Assembly (NCBI RefSeq): GCF_016801865.2
Contig: NC_068937.1
Span: 122,795,225-122,859,224, forward strand
Origin: Culex pipiens pallens
Taxonomy: Eukaryota; Arthropoda; Insecta; Diptera; Culicidae
Direction of reading: 5' to 3'
Length of the DNA stretch: 64,000 nt
Shown: positions 46,618 to 58,080 of the stretch, in pieces
Numbering within the stretch: the stretch's first letter is position 1
Layout: the number at the start of each line of letters is the position of its first letter
Notes under the pieces: generated by a model
What the model was told of the DNA's origin: nothing
The model's input: only the letters and a program-made list of their open reading frames with translations
The model's database searches: none
Position numbers and translations under genes: made by a program

Positions 46618-47114
46618 TCATTCATGTCATACCCACATTTTCCACGATGAACGCGTCCCTCTCCGAAAGCTCAAAAATGCTGTCAAATTCCAGAAAATCT
46701 TTCCAGTCACCTTCGCACCGGCAACTGCCCTGGGTTAAGACTTTTGGCAGTTGCCAGCACTCATCCATTGTAGCACGAAAGCTCCAATGTTTTGAACTGT
46801 CACTGCACACAAAGCAGGGTGCATTTTCCAGCCAACACATTTTATGGGTGGGAAAAATTGCGCATGACACGCGAGAGCCCGAATCGGGTTTGTTTATCTT
46901 CTCCGGTGATAACACTCGGGGCTCGTGATTGGAAGAGTGGAGAGAAAATGAGCGGAATCGGAGAGAAAATGCTGGATGCTGTGAGAGTCTGGTTCGCTTG
47001 ATTCCTAGGGAGAAGTTTGTATTTTTGCATCATCTTTCCCTTATTGTTCCATGACAGTTGAAGCAAAACAAAATAAGAAAACAAGTTTGTTTACAGGTTG
47101 AAATAGCTTGCGAA

Positions 47115-47200
47115 TTAGGTTGTACGCCGACTCGATTTTTAGGTAAGAAATTTGACAGCTTGCCTGCACTGTTTACATTTTTTGCACGCTGTAAAACCTA
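47115..47200 (-). repeat. Second copy of the 19395-19465 repeat
   Basis: AATTAGGTTGTACGCCGACT, CGATTTTTAGGTAAGAAATT, TGACAGCTTGCCTGCACTGT is the reverse complement of the 19.4 kb copy. It continues into GTAAAACCTAAT near 47191-47202, itself an inverted echo of the start. Confidence 0.62.
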
Positions 47201-47505
47201 ATAGACACATTCTGCCGTGACGTTACAACGGTTTGACGTTTCTTTTTTCAGTTTTTTTGCTGTAACTCAGAAATGTCAAAGAAAACGCCTTAATATTTTT
47301 ATAGACTCTAAAAGTACGTTAAATTTGCCATAAGAATCAACATTGGGCTAAGGATTTAACGTTTCGGTTGCTGTTCTACGAGCGAATATGTAGCGTGACG
47401 TTACAACGGTGGAGAATTTTGTTCCTTCAATATTTTTTAGAAAAGGCTGTGATTCTGCTCTGATATTTGACATAAACTTGCCTTTTTTATGATTTGCCTT
47501 TCTTA

Positions 47506-47640
47506 CAAAAGAAAGGTTTAAGGTATGCTTTTGGAAAAACATCTCAGAATAAAATCCTATTATTACTAATTTGAAGGTTTTGATGCGCTCTTTCGATTGA
47601 ATTTTGGCTCGAAACCCGGGACTCAAAGCCTGAATTTTGA
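47506..47640 (+). mobile_element. Diverged end of the GCCTTTCTTACTAAAG family
   Basis: GCCTTTCTTACAAAAGAAAG matches the 30258/30987 termini with one change. The sequence beyond diverges quickly and no far end was found. The rest to 48202 is unassigned. Confidence 0.5.
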
Positions 47641-48210
47641 GAGATCTTTTTTCTGAAATACTTGTGCGATGTCTGTATCCGCCCTTAAAAAGTTGTGCCT
47701 TCCATTATTGGAAAACCGCTCGTAAACCCGTAAAAAAGACGTGAATTCTATTTTTCGATTCACAATTTTGGACCGGTAAATGTGGTCAAAACCATTTTTA
47801 GAGGTATTTTTTGGACTATTTTAGTGATAACACTTTCAAATTCAAAGAATTCCATTTCAAAAAAAAAAGCCATTTGAAAACATGCGCCATAAACTGCTTG
47901 TGCCCAATATTTGAAGCTTTTTCAAAATTTATTTCCAGAGATATAGCCATATAAGTATTTTACGTCTTATTTCTACCCTATTTTTTCCTATTATTGTTTT
48001 GGTTTATACGGAATCATATGCTGAACATCAAATTCGAAGTCCCGGCTCGTTCTCGCTCGAAAGATCGACATTGTCAAGTCGAAGCATAAACGCCAGCACA
48101 TTTACGCTTGCGCCAGAAAGTGTTCATTCTGGCTTCGACAGATCGACAAAGTGCAATATCGATTCATATTTTTTTAGGTTAATCATAGACTAACATTGAA
48201 GACTGAGTAT

Positions 48211-48497
48211 CAGTGTTGCAAATGAGTGATAGAAAAACTATCAATTGATTATCTTTGCACCAATTCGTGGCGGCTTTTGTGGTTAAACGCTGTTGCGGTA
48301 GGATGATCGTGGAAGCGGGAATAAGAGAGAAAAGAAAAATGTCAATCGTGAGTGTGTAAACACAAAAACGTGTTCGGCTATGTTCGGCGCAGAGAGTTTC
48401 AATAAGGAGAGAAGAGCAGTTGTATTTAAGGCATGAATATTCAGGCGGGATAATTGTAGTTGCTGAGAGCTGATATTTTGATATTTTAACAACCCTG
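48211..48497. mobile_element. 287-bp hAT-type MITE
   Basis: Termini CAGTGTTGCAAATG and TTTTAACAACCCTG are imperfect inverted repeats of the CAGKGTTG kind. The borders CTGAGTAT (48203-48210) and CTGAATAT (48498-48505) agree at 7 of 8 bases, an 8-bp duplication typical of hAT. No coding capacity. Confidence 0.72.
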
Positions 48498-49189
48498 CTG
48501 AATATTCTTATATTTTTCTAATATGTTTTTTCTTAATTAAATATAATCATCTTGCGACTCATAATTTTGAGCCTAAAAAGACTCGAGGCTTTAGGTCAAA
48601 TTCTCACTGGATGGTAACATTATGTTTTTGAAAAACTAATTGCACAAATATTTATGTCGAACTTTCATCATTTTGCAAGAATGTTTGACGCAGACTTTTA
48701 CAAATAGGGTGTTCTGCTTGCGTTGTAATGTCACGGAAATTCTCAACGCTGTATTTTTGCGAAAAAACCAATTTTGATCCACCCAGTTGCATTCGACGGG
48801 AAATTTATCCTATTTTCAGTATATGATCAGCTTTGGTAAATGGTTACTGACCACCGGAGACATTTTCGGGTTTCCGAAGGTGGTTTTGAGGTGTTATTTT
48901 GCTGATTGAGGTGCCTGAAAACACGATATTTCGGTTTATTGCAGTTTAAACTTCACTTGCGTCCAAAGTCAAGGTTATGAATCTTTGAATGTTTGCAAAG
49001 TAGGGTTTACAAGCCTTAAACAATACAGAATTCAATCACAACATCTATCTCGCCATTAAATCAAGTTTTAAACTGATTTAATGAAGTTTGTTAAGTCACA
49101 GTTGCTAAGATTTTTCAACCGTAAATTTCCCAGCATCCCACAAGTTCATCCATGTCTGGAAAGACCGTTAGCACAGTTTTTCTCTCTTT

Positions 49190-50440
49190 CTCCTTAAACC
49201 GATGAACCAAAACAAACTTTTCCAGGGAGCATCCTCATCTCCCGCTCCCAGCATCCATTCACTTTTACTCTCTTGGTTTAGCTCTCTCGTGAGTACGACC
49301 GAATCCGGTTCCGGCATCATCCCGACGACGGTTTGACGGATGGTCGGGCTTTCGGTTGCGCTCGGGATGGCCCGTTAGTCTTGTCACATCTCGTGAATGT
49401 GCAGCATCCGTGCGTGCGTACCGGGCGAGTGTTCGAGGTTTTCGGTTGCGCGACCCCTGTACGGCAGATCGCGGTGGAGAAAATACGGAAAACCACGGGA
49501 TTTTGGTGGATGTATGGAAGGTTTAAACTTGGGGCTATTTGCAAAGTACGTAGGTGAGGTGTTTTTGGAGGTTAGGTTGTACTGAAGTGGGTCAGTAATT
49601 AACGAATTTCGGGGTTGAAGAGGGTTCCGGAAGGGGACAGAAGAATCTCAACGCGAATAATCAGCTCGACATCGATTTGAGCAAGCTGCAATAACACGAC
49701 GGATGATCAATGTTGCGTAATGTTAATGCTTATTTCGATTCGTTCCGAGTGTGTGTTGTGATCTAGTGTGTGACCTGGAGTTCCGGAGGAGGTTGGGTGT
49801 GGTGTCAAGCCGGAAGAGAATGGCAAGAAATATCACCTAGTCGGTTGGTTCTGACACACGAGTCTTTGTCATTGGGAAAAGTTTCGCGTCTCTGTGAGCG
49901 AGACTGTGTGTTTCTCTGGGAAAGAAAAATATACCCCAAAAGAAAGCATACTAATGTAATTATGGGCAAGTGCGACGACGAGAAGGGCGTCCCAGCTGCT
50001 GCCGTGCTTCCCCCCTCTGCCTAGAGTTCCGAACCCACCGAAGATGAACAAGCAGAAGAAGCATTAACGACCAGCAGCAGTTCCAACGGCAGTTCCGATG
50101 CCCATTTGCGATAGCCTACAGTCGCTGAAGAGGATTGAGTGTAGTGTTCTGGCGTAAAAGTGGCCCAGAGTGTTGTTTATAGTTGTTGTTGCTGTAGCTG
50201 CTGCTATTGCTACAGTTCCCGGAAGAAGTGTCACACGATACACATACACAGTGGTGGAGCACGTGTGTGTTCGTGTGCGAGAACGCGTCGCGTCGATTGC
50301 AATCTAGGTCAGTTATGGCGATGGCGATGCAATTGGTATAGTAGAAGCCCTTAGTATTTCAGGTTTGGTGTGAGCTGTTTGCTGGAAACGCTTGCCTGGC
50401 GCCGGTTCCGTAGGTTGTAGAATCGGAACCGGACGGGGAT
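49190..50440 (+). promoter_or_regulatory. Candidate promoter / 5' UTR island
   Basis: A GC-richer, homopolymer-poor 1.25-kb block without any transposon signature, unusual for this window. It has arthropod initiator-like TCAGT at about 49591 and 50311 (GGTCAGTTATGG), GAGCGAGACTGTGTG text and (GTTGCTGTAGCTGCTG) repeats typical of insect 5' UTRs. A short ATG frame at 49963 (MGKCDDEKG) ends after 20 codons and would act only as an upstream ORF. Strand is uncertain. The main ORF is not in the window, so it would have to be reached by splicing. 48506-49189 just before it shows nothing recognisable. Confidence 0.25.
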
Positions 50441-52009
50441 CAAAGAGATAAAGCTAAAGCAGGAATAGACTTTAATCCACTTAGATTTTGCTGATACGAT
50501 AGAAGGGTTCAAAGCAATGGGGGTTCGCCTTTTTTAGAATCAGCTGGTCGTTGATGCAAGAGATTCTTCGGAAAAGGTGGGAATCGATATCGAAACCATT
50601 ATGTCTGAAAGAGGCGACTGCACAGTGCACATAAGCAGATGAGAACTGACTCCTAATCCATTTCAAGACTGTTATCAGATTGTTGAGAAGAATTTCCAAG
50701 CAATATTCCCTAAACACCTAAACTCCCAAGCTCGAGAAACAGGGGGCATTGTATGAAAGTTTCTCATTATTCTTCATATCAGTATTTGCACAACAAACCA
50801 CTCTTGAAGTGGTTTTGAACTGCTGGACCTTGTTAAAAAAATTAAGAATAATTTGGTTTGTCTCAAGATTTATACATTTATAGTTAGGATTACACCCATT
50901 TGATTTTTTTCAGAATCGTAGATTGCCATTTGCAGCACAGTTTAAAAAAGTATACAGTGTTTCGAACAAATTTCGTGTTAAAATCGATTAACCTTTACTC
51001 ATTACGTCAAATGGACCTTCACCTAGTAGGTAACAATACTTAACCTTAGCTAATTTTAATCCCTTTGTAAGGACACTTGAAAGAGAGGCTAACAAACATA
51101 ACTTCTCGAAGGTTGGTTAGTTTTAGGACTATTTAAAGAAAGCATTTAAAATGAAGGTTAGGCAGATAACTCATTTCAATTTTAAAATTTCATAATTTCA
51201 GTAAGAATTACAATTTTGCCACTTTTACCATGAAGTATGTATTACGGAAAATGCTTGCAAATTTGATGATATTTGTATGTCTTCTGTCTTTTTTTCGTTT
51301 AATTGTTTATAGTTTGTTTGGCAGATTTGTTTTCTTTAACAGGAATATTTCGCTACATATCGTAACTAATTTTGATGATTTTTTTTCCTGGTTAGATATT
51401 TGCGATACTTTTTTATTATTTTTTTAAACCAAAAAGGCCAATATTGATCTGAAGTGGAATTTTCGTCACTGAATCCAAAGCAATATCCAAAATGTCTCGA
51501 AACCTTAATGGACACAATTTTGAGCTACGTTCTTTAGATATATTGTTTTCTGATATTGTCAGTCTTTTCGTTTTGATGGCCTTTTTGATATGTTTAAATT
51601 GAAAAAAGTTCTTCGCTCGAGCTCAAAAAAATTTCTGGCCTAATAATTTCAACCAAGGAACCACTAGAAATTTTTTAATTTTTTTCGGTTTAGGCTTTTT
51701 TCAAATGGAATTGCTGTATTTATAATGATCAAACTATTTTGGTGTTCTAGACTCTGGGACCCGGGATAATGGAAAAACTCTTGTTAAACCTAACCTATAT
51801 CGCATTGTAGTTGATGTTAATGAACAACGGTTTAATGTGAAACTTGTTTATCAGTTGGATTTTGTTAACGTGTCAAACTACTCAGAAAATTTCATTATCC
51901 GTCAACTGTAGATGTTTTGATAGTTTTTTCTTTTATTTTTTTCTGAAACATTGTGAGGCAAGCTAAGATTTTTTATTATTAGAGCAACTCTCTATGAAAT
52001 CGGCCGATT
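50441..52009. other. Noncoding stretch
   Basis: AT-rich and without recognisable elements. The hydrophobic 65-codon frame at 51230-51427 is an AT-composition artefact. Confidence 0.4.
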
Positions 52010-52073
52010 TCGACCATTTTTATTTTTTGTATTTTTTGATTTGACTTAAACTTTGTGGGGGCCTTCCCTATAG
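52010..52073 (+). repeat. Detached terminus of family-B palindrome
   Basis: TATTTTTTGATTTGACTTAA, ACTTTGTGGGGGCCTTCCCT, ATA equals the end of the 54554-55812 element (inverted at 55740-55785). It is followed by four AGCAT units (52074-52091), where the copy breaks off. Confidence 0.65.
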
Positions 52074-52204
52074 CATAGCATAGCATAGCATAACGGGTCT
52101 GCACCACGCTGTAGGGGGTGCCACAATGGTCAATTCAATATTCTTAGACAATTTGATTGCTGCCCGGTACAACCAAGAATATCTAAGAACGTAAATTTCC
52201 ACAC

Positions 52205-53795
52205 TGCACAGTGGTCCAGATCGCAAAATTAAGTGGAAAATGGATTTTCCGAAAAATGGTGACGTTTTGGAGCTTTGGTGTCTTCAGAAGAGTTGTTGCA
52301 AATGGAAAGGGGCAACTTTTGGTTTGGTTCAAAATTAGGGTGGTTCACGATTAGGGTGATTTTGAAAATCTAACTTTTCAGGAATATTTTTGGGAATTTT
52401 TTTGTCTTCTAAAAAGTTGATGGGCTTGCCAATTCAAGCAACTTTGTCGAAGACACCAAAATTTTATCTCGTAATCTACGCCTTCTATGACCAAATTTAT
52501 AAAAAGCATCTGAGCAAACCTTCAAAAATCAGTTTTTTGAACGTGGCAATTCAGGGTTAACTTTTAGAGAAAAGTGATATTCGGAGCACTTTTAGAGCTC
52601 TACAAAACAAACATTTTCATTTTTTGACATGTCAATTTGGACTTAAGGGTCAAAAGTTACAGCCATTTTAAGGTAAAAAAGATGCAAATTTAAAACTTAA
52701 ATATCTCAAAATGGCGCAAGCCAAATTTTAAGCACTAGGTTGCATTTGAAAGAAGAGATCTAGCACTACAAACGCTGAAAAAATCTCAGGGGTGTTTTTC
52801 TTTAAACTTGAGATATCTTCATTTGAAAGAGTCTAATTTTCAAGGGAAAACCATATGGGACCACCCTAACGAAATTCGAAAATTGTCCAAATATATGTTT
52901 TTCCATGTAATTTTGCCCGCTGAATCTGAATCTGCCCTCAGAATTGAGCCAAAATGTCAACAAATCGATTTTTGCTCATATTTTGGGTTTCCATGTAAAA
53001 TTATCATTTAAACCCAAAATATGACCAAAAATCGATTTGTTGACATTTTGGCTCAATTCTGAGGGCAGATTCAGATTTAGCGGGCAAAATTACATGGAAA
53101 AACATATATTTGGACAATTTTCGAATTTCGTTAGGGTGGTCCCATATGGTTTTCCCTTGAAAATTAGACTTTTTCAAATGAAGATATCTCAAGTTTAAAG
53201 AAAAACACCCCTGAGATTTTTTCAGCGTTTGTAGTGCTAGATCTCTTCTTTCAAATGCAACCTAGTGCTCAAAATTTGGCTTGCGCCATTTTGAGATATT
53301 TAAGTTTTAAATTTGCATCTTTTTTACCTTAAAATGGCTGTAACTTTTGACCCTTAAGTCCAAATTGACATGTCAAAAAATGAAAATGTTTGTTTTGTAG
53401 AGCTCTAAAAGTGCTCCGAATATCACTTTTCTCTAAAAGTTAACCCTGAATTGCCACGTTCAAAAAACTGATTTTTGAAGGTTTGCTCAGATGCTTTTTA
53501 TAAATTTGGTCATAGAAGGCGTAGATTACGAGATAAAATTTTGGTGTCTTCGACAAAGTTGCTTGGATTGGCAAGCCCATCAACTTTCTAGAAGACAAAA
53601 AAATTCCCAAAAATATTCCTGAAAAGTTAGATTTTCAAAATCACCCTAATCGTGAACCACCCTAATTTTGAACCAAACCAAAAGTTGCCCCTTTCCATTT
53701 GCAACAACTCTTCTGAAGACACCAAAGCTCCAAAACGTCACCATTTTTCGGAAAATCCATTTTCCACTTAATTTTGCGATCTGGACCACTGTGCA
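52205..53795. repeat. 1.6-kb near-perfect palindrome (family D)
   Basis: Arms 52205-52990 and 53008-53795 are reverse complements with only occasional differences over about 785 bp, around a 17-base loop (CCATGTAAAATTATCAT). For example, the frame MRYLHLKESNFQGK on the plus strand recurs on the minus strand as MRYLHLKKSNFQGK. The outer ends are GCACAGTGGTCCAGATCGC and its mirror. No transposase or domain. Text such as TTTGGTGTCTTCAGAAGAGT is shared with the single-arm relic at 4998. A transcript across it would fold into a very long hairpin. Confidence 0.92.
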
Positions 53796-54131
53796 CTGTG
53801 CTCCAAGGCTACGCCCATACAGTCCCGTGGGGATTTGGGAGGGGATGTTTTTGTTGTTCACTAGTGGCAAAAGTGCAGGGAACCCATGCGACTTTTAAAA
53901 GTGAACGGAATATTTTTGGGAGGTTTGGAATGGGGGTTAGGGGAATTTCATCGGGCCGATGAAAATGGTTGAGTGCGTAATGTATTTAATGATTTGAATG
54001 TTTGTAAGTGTAAATGTGAGTCTGTAGTGTATTATCTAATAAGCATATAGTTTTGTAATAATGATAAATCATAAATATAATAAATATAGTAAATAAAATA
54101 AATATAATAAATATAATAAATACAATCAAGA

Positions 54132-54410
54132 TGATTCCAGGAAGCTGTAAAAAAACAGTTATTTAAAATATAAATGCTCCAGATGGTTCCCATGCTGTTT
54201 TAGAAAGTTTCGTTAATTTAAGCAATTTGATCATATATGGTATGAGGATATGGTATATTACAGGAAAGGAATAGGATAAGGAATAATATGAACATTTAAA
54301 TAGATCATATAGTGAGTAGACAAATTTACATGTAAACATTTGATTTAAAATAATTCCAGGAAGCTGTAAAAAATGAAAATAATTTTAAAACTAATACTCC
54401 AGATGGTAAC
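54132..54410 (+). repeat. Direct repeat pair, about 60 bp, 220 bp apart
   Basis: ATTCCAGGAAGCTGTAAAAA, TTTAAAA, CTCCAGATGGT occurs at about 54132-54190 and again at 54352-54407. It lies in very AT-rich DNA with ATAATAAATATAATAAA runs just before (54060-54122). Confidence 0.6.
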
Positions 54411-54553
54411 ACAAATAAAACATCAAAGACACAAGAATCCTAACACGCGGCTTCGCACCTTCCACATAATTCGACATGAAAACGATCACGAATACAGCAC
54501 AAAAAGAACGCCACAAAAATCCATCTTCCCGGCGCTGCTGCTCACACGACACT

Positions 54554-55812
54554 CACTTTGTGGGGGCCTTCCCTATGACCAAATAAGCTATTTTGCGTCA
54601 TTGGTTCACCCATACAAGTCTCCATACAATATTGGCTGCTGTCCATACAAAAATGGTATGTAAATATTCAAACAGCTGTAACTTTTGAGTGAATTTTCTG
54701 ATCAATTTGGTGTCTTCGGCACAACTTTGCCATATCTCAGCAACTAATGGTCCGATTTTCAATGTTAATACATGAAAAATTCGTGAAGTTTTCCGATCTT
54801 TTCGAAAAAAATATTTTGAAATTTTTTAAATCAAGACTAGCTTTTTAAATGGGCGTAATTTTCAATGTTTGGCCCTTTTAAAATGTTAGTCTTGATTTAA
54901 AAAAAATCAAAATATTGTTTTCGAAAAGATCGGAAAATTTCACGAATGCTTCATGTAATAACATTGAAAATCGAACCATTATTTGCTGAGATATCGTCAT
55001 TAGAAAATGGTGGGTTATTTTGGTGAGACTTAGAAAACTTCAATTTTCGTGTTTCTTTTTCTTAAAGCGGCTCTATCTCAGCAACCCGAGGTCCAATCTT
55101 CAATGTCTCTTAGACAATTTTATAGCAAATTTTCTGAACTTTTCAAAAAAAATATTTTTAGAAATGGTCACTCATGGTCACTATTTTTAAAAATTGAAAA
55201 ACTGCAAATATTTCGCTAAAATCAAACTTTCGGTGGCTATATCTTGAAAACGGAGCCCTTTTTCACAAAAAATGTGTAGAGTACTTTTCGATTGCAAATT
55301 CAATTTTGCATTAAAAAATAATGTCAAACTTGTTTTTGCATGAAACCTCGATTTTTTCCAAAAATCACTATTTTTTCAAAAATTCATAACTCGGCAGATT
55401 TTTTGACCATGTTTCTCTATGGCTCAAAAGTTGCGGATTTTTGTCCCCTAAAACATATCAAAAAATCTCGAAAATCAAAAAATACGTATTTTGGGAAATT
55501 GAGTTTTAGTGAAAAAAAAGTTGATTAAAAAATCTGCAATTTTTTTCCGTGTACCTATTTTTTTCTCAATAGTCCTCAACAATACCTACAACTTTGCCGA
55601 AGACAATTGATCAGGAAATTCACTCAAAAGTTACAGCTGTTTGAATATTTACATACCATTTTTGTATGGACAGCAGCCAAAATTGTATGGAGACTTGTAT
55701 GGATGAACCAATCACACAAAATAGCTAATTTGGTCATAGGGAAGGCTCCCACAAAGTTTGAGCCAAATCAAAAAATACAAATAAAATCCATTTCCGGTTT
55801 TGGTAGAGAATT
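54554..55812. mobile_element. Family-B palindromic element abutting the IR gene's 3' end
   Basis: CACTTTGTGGGGGCCTTCCC, TATGACCAAATAAGCTATTT, CATACAAGTCTCCATACAAT, GCTGTAACTTTTGAGTGAAT at the left is mirrored at 55595-55760. The right side extends further (GAGCCAAATCAAAAAATACA to about 55812) than the left, and between about 54720 and 54840 the left arm lacks several hundred bases present in the right, so it is an internally deleted palindrome. The interior matches the 26.1-27.5 kb palindrome closely. Confidence 0.75.
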
Positions 55813-58080
55813 GCTCATTAGATATTTTTTCTATACATATTTTTTTTATCTTTTTCAGAACTTCCAAAGTTTTTCGTGCAAACGATTGTAGATCGTGGAT
55901 TTCAAAAATAAACACCAAAATCGAAAATATTAATCCCACAACACATATCATCCAAACAAGCGACAAATCTTCCACTGTGGTAGGCTTTACCGTGCTTTCC
56001 AGGGTCTCTTCTTTCAACTCACTAAATGCTTTCCCAAATATGCTGTTTAGTGCATTTTCAGCAAAGTAAATACGGCTAAGGATCAGCATTTTTTCGAGAA
56101 CTACCGGATCTCCATTGGTCCACGCCAACAGGGGCCAGTTGTTGATGGTCTGTTTGGACCAGCGATACATACCAGAGTCCTTGGCCAAGTATGGAAAGTG
56201 GTTTATTACCATCCGTTGTACTTTGTCAACAATGGTACAAAAAGTTTCAGCGTATGCTTGCCCCACCAGTTCGAGATCATCGCTATCCAATTTGGCATAC
56301 ATATCGATTTCGGGGCATTTGTCCAATCGCTTCAGGTTGTAGTACGACATATATTCGCTTTGATCCAACAGCATGAATCGTTGATCAGTTGAAGTGTATC
56401 CAGTTCGGGGTAGAAGCGAGGACTCAGTAAATACGAGATGATCAAGGACTGATATGCGTTGATCAGTACGACGGACAGTAGCAGGAATAGCCCGAATAGT
56501 TGTCGTTCTATTTCGTTGTTATATTGAACTTGAGAGCCTACGGTGAAACTTCCTACAACTAGTGTCATGTTCTGCAGTAAGTCTCGGCTGGTGTTTATTT
56601 TGGTCATGTACGTTCGGAATAAGGATAACACGATGACCGAGGCCAATATTAAGGACCAAGATGGTATATCGAAAGGATCGGTTATAATGTAAATCAAAGG
56701 TTTTGATTTGTTTATCCGGGGCACGAAAACATATACTTCATCATTTTGGAACATATACATTGGAACGTAGCCACTCATATAGTGAAGGGTAAATTGCATT
56801 GGAACATTCAATATATACATATCGCCATCTAATGCCATCCGGATGCTTCCATTGAGATGTCGTCAGCTGTGTGCTATCTTGTGACATAGACCATTTTGGT
56901 CGAAAATGAGTTAATGATGACGTTTTGCTATACTTAACAAACACTACAAGATGCTTTAACCCGATTTTGGAAACTCGCTTCCGTTTCCCGGATATCGCAA
57001 TACACACTTGTGACATAGACCAATTTATCATCAAAATGATTGTGCACACTTGTGACACGTCATACATGTTGTTGGAAAATGTGGAAAATTTTTCTTGTTT
57101 TTCACAAATTTATGTTGATACACACTTTCTAAAGGCAATGCAATCTTTTGTTTTCGAAAATATAGTGATTAAGTCGGCTAAACTATTGATTTAAGCTTAT
57201 TTTAGTTTGTATGGGAATTCTGTGCACACTTGTGACACGTAGTACAATTTTACTTTCGAAACACACTTGTGACACGTGCTTTTCAGATTATTGTTTACAT
57301 TATTTACTGTATCTTTTAACTGGTGTAACCAAATTAGTTGAAACTTGGAGCGTTTGTTAAGCGATAGTATACGAACCGATTGCTTCAAAAAGTTTGGCTC
57401 TATCATTCATAGTTTTGAAATTATTTACCAACAAACTTTAAAAATCGATTTTCTCGAAAAGTACTAGATGGTCGTTGTCACAAGATAGCACACAACTGAC
57501 GATGTGTTGAAATGAAGATCAAAAATTTCAAATCTACTGGGTTAACTGACTCAGTGTTAAATGAAAACCCTGCCAGATCATTCGTAGCCGCAATCAATGG
57601 ATCATGCTGCAGATTATCCCATCTATGAAAGGTTCTAGTAAAATGATTATAGTGGAAAAATGGTACTTTCACTGCGTCGTACACCATGAAAATTCCATTC
57701 AGCTTGTCACACGTTGCAGGAATATCATAGAACGTCTCTATTACTGTAACAATGATTCGTCTGTTGTAGGTGTAGATAATTTTACAAATGTCAGGGTCTA
57801 CTCTATCGATAAACAGTATAGAGTGCATCGTGGATTTATGCGCTCGAGCATAGCGGCTGGCACGACTGTAAATTGTTACAGAATCGTTTAAATCCTTCAC
57901 AAATCGGATCAACACAATTTCTGTAAGCAGTGATAACTCTTTCTGGCGAAAAATAACTAGTGGTTCTCTACCTGGTAGGACTGACTGTTTAGCCGCAAGA
58001 AGTCTCTCACTTATAACACCGAATTCAGACCTTGCAAACGCCAGTATTGACAGGCTTAACAATGAACCAAATTGAGTCAT
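55813..58080 (-). pseudogene. Insect ionotropic receptor (IR, divergent class), disrupted
   Basis: IRs are ligand-gated cation channels related to ionotropic glutamate receptors that work in chemosensory neuron membranes. Start ATG at 58080 (A at -3) with a signal-peptide-like MTQFGSLLSLSILAFARS. The N-terminal part runs to 57502. A 641-bp transposon (56861-57501) follows. The frame resumes at 56859 (HLNGSIRMALDGDMY) through a ligand-binding half-domain into TM1 (IPSWSLILASVIVLSLF, about 56670-56610), a pore segment near SFTVGSQVQ and TM2 (FGLFLLLSVVLINAY) then SLIISYLLSPRFYPELDTL. A one-base shift near 56375-56385 moves the frame to 56374, giving the second ligand-binding half and TM3 (LSLVWMICVVGLIFSILVFI, near 55965-55900). 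Beyond about 55812 the frame runs into the family-B element and stops at 55712. Total about 540 codons, short but in range for an intronless divergent IR. Family assignment rests on topology and general resemblance, not on a search. Confidence 0.8.
56861..57501. mobile_element. 641-bp DNA transposon inserted in the IR coding exon
   Basis: CGTCAGCTGTGTGCTATCTT, GTGACA at the left mirrors TGTCACAAGATAGCACACAA, CTGACG at the right (about 26 bp, one mismatch). ATGT at 56857-56860 and 57502-57505 is a 4-bp target duplication, confirmed because deleting element plus one ATGT restores ...STH-LNGS... in one frame. The motif ACACTTGTGACAYRT recurs at about 57003, 57043, 57225 and 57262, likely subterminal binding sites. 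No transposase. A 4-bp duplication narrows the superfamily (Chapaev and Sola are options) without settling it. Confidence 0.88.

Noticed and set aside
46608..46928. Opposed frames of 106 and 97 codons
   Set aside because: They overlap on opposite strands, neither has a domain, codon bias or splice context.
52808..53192. Matching 67- and 62-codon frames (MRYLHLK...) on opposite strands
   Set aside because: They are the same sequence read from the two arms of the palindrome. No domain, and AT-driven composition.
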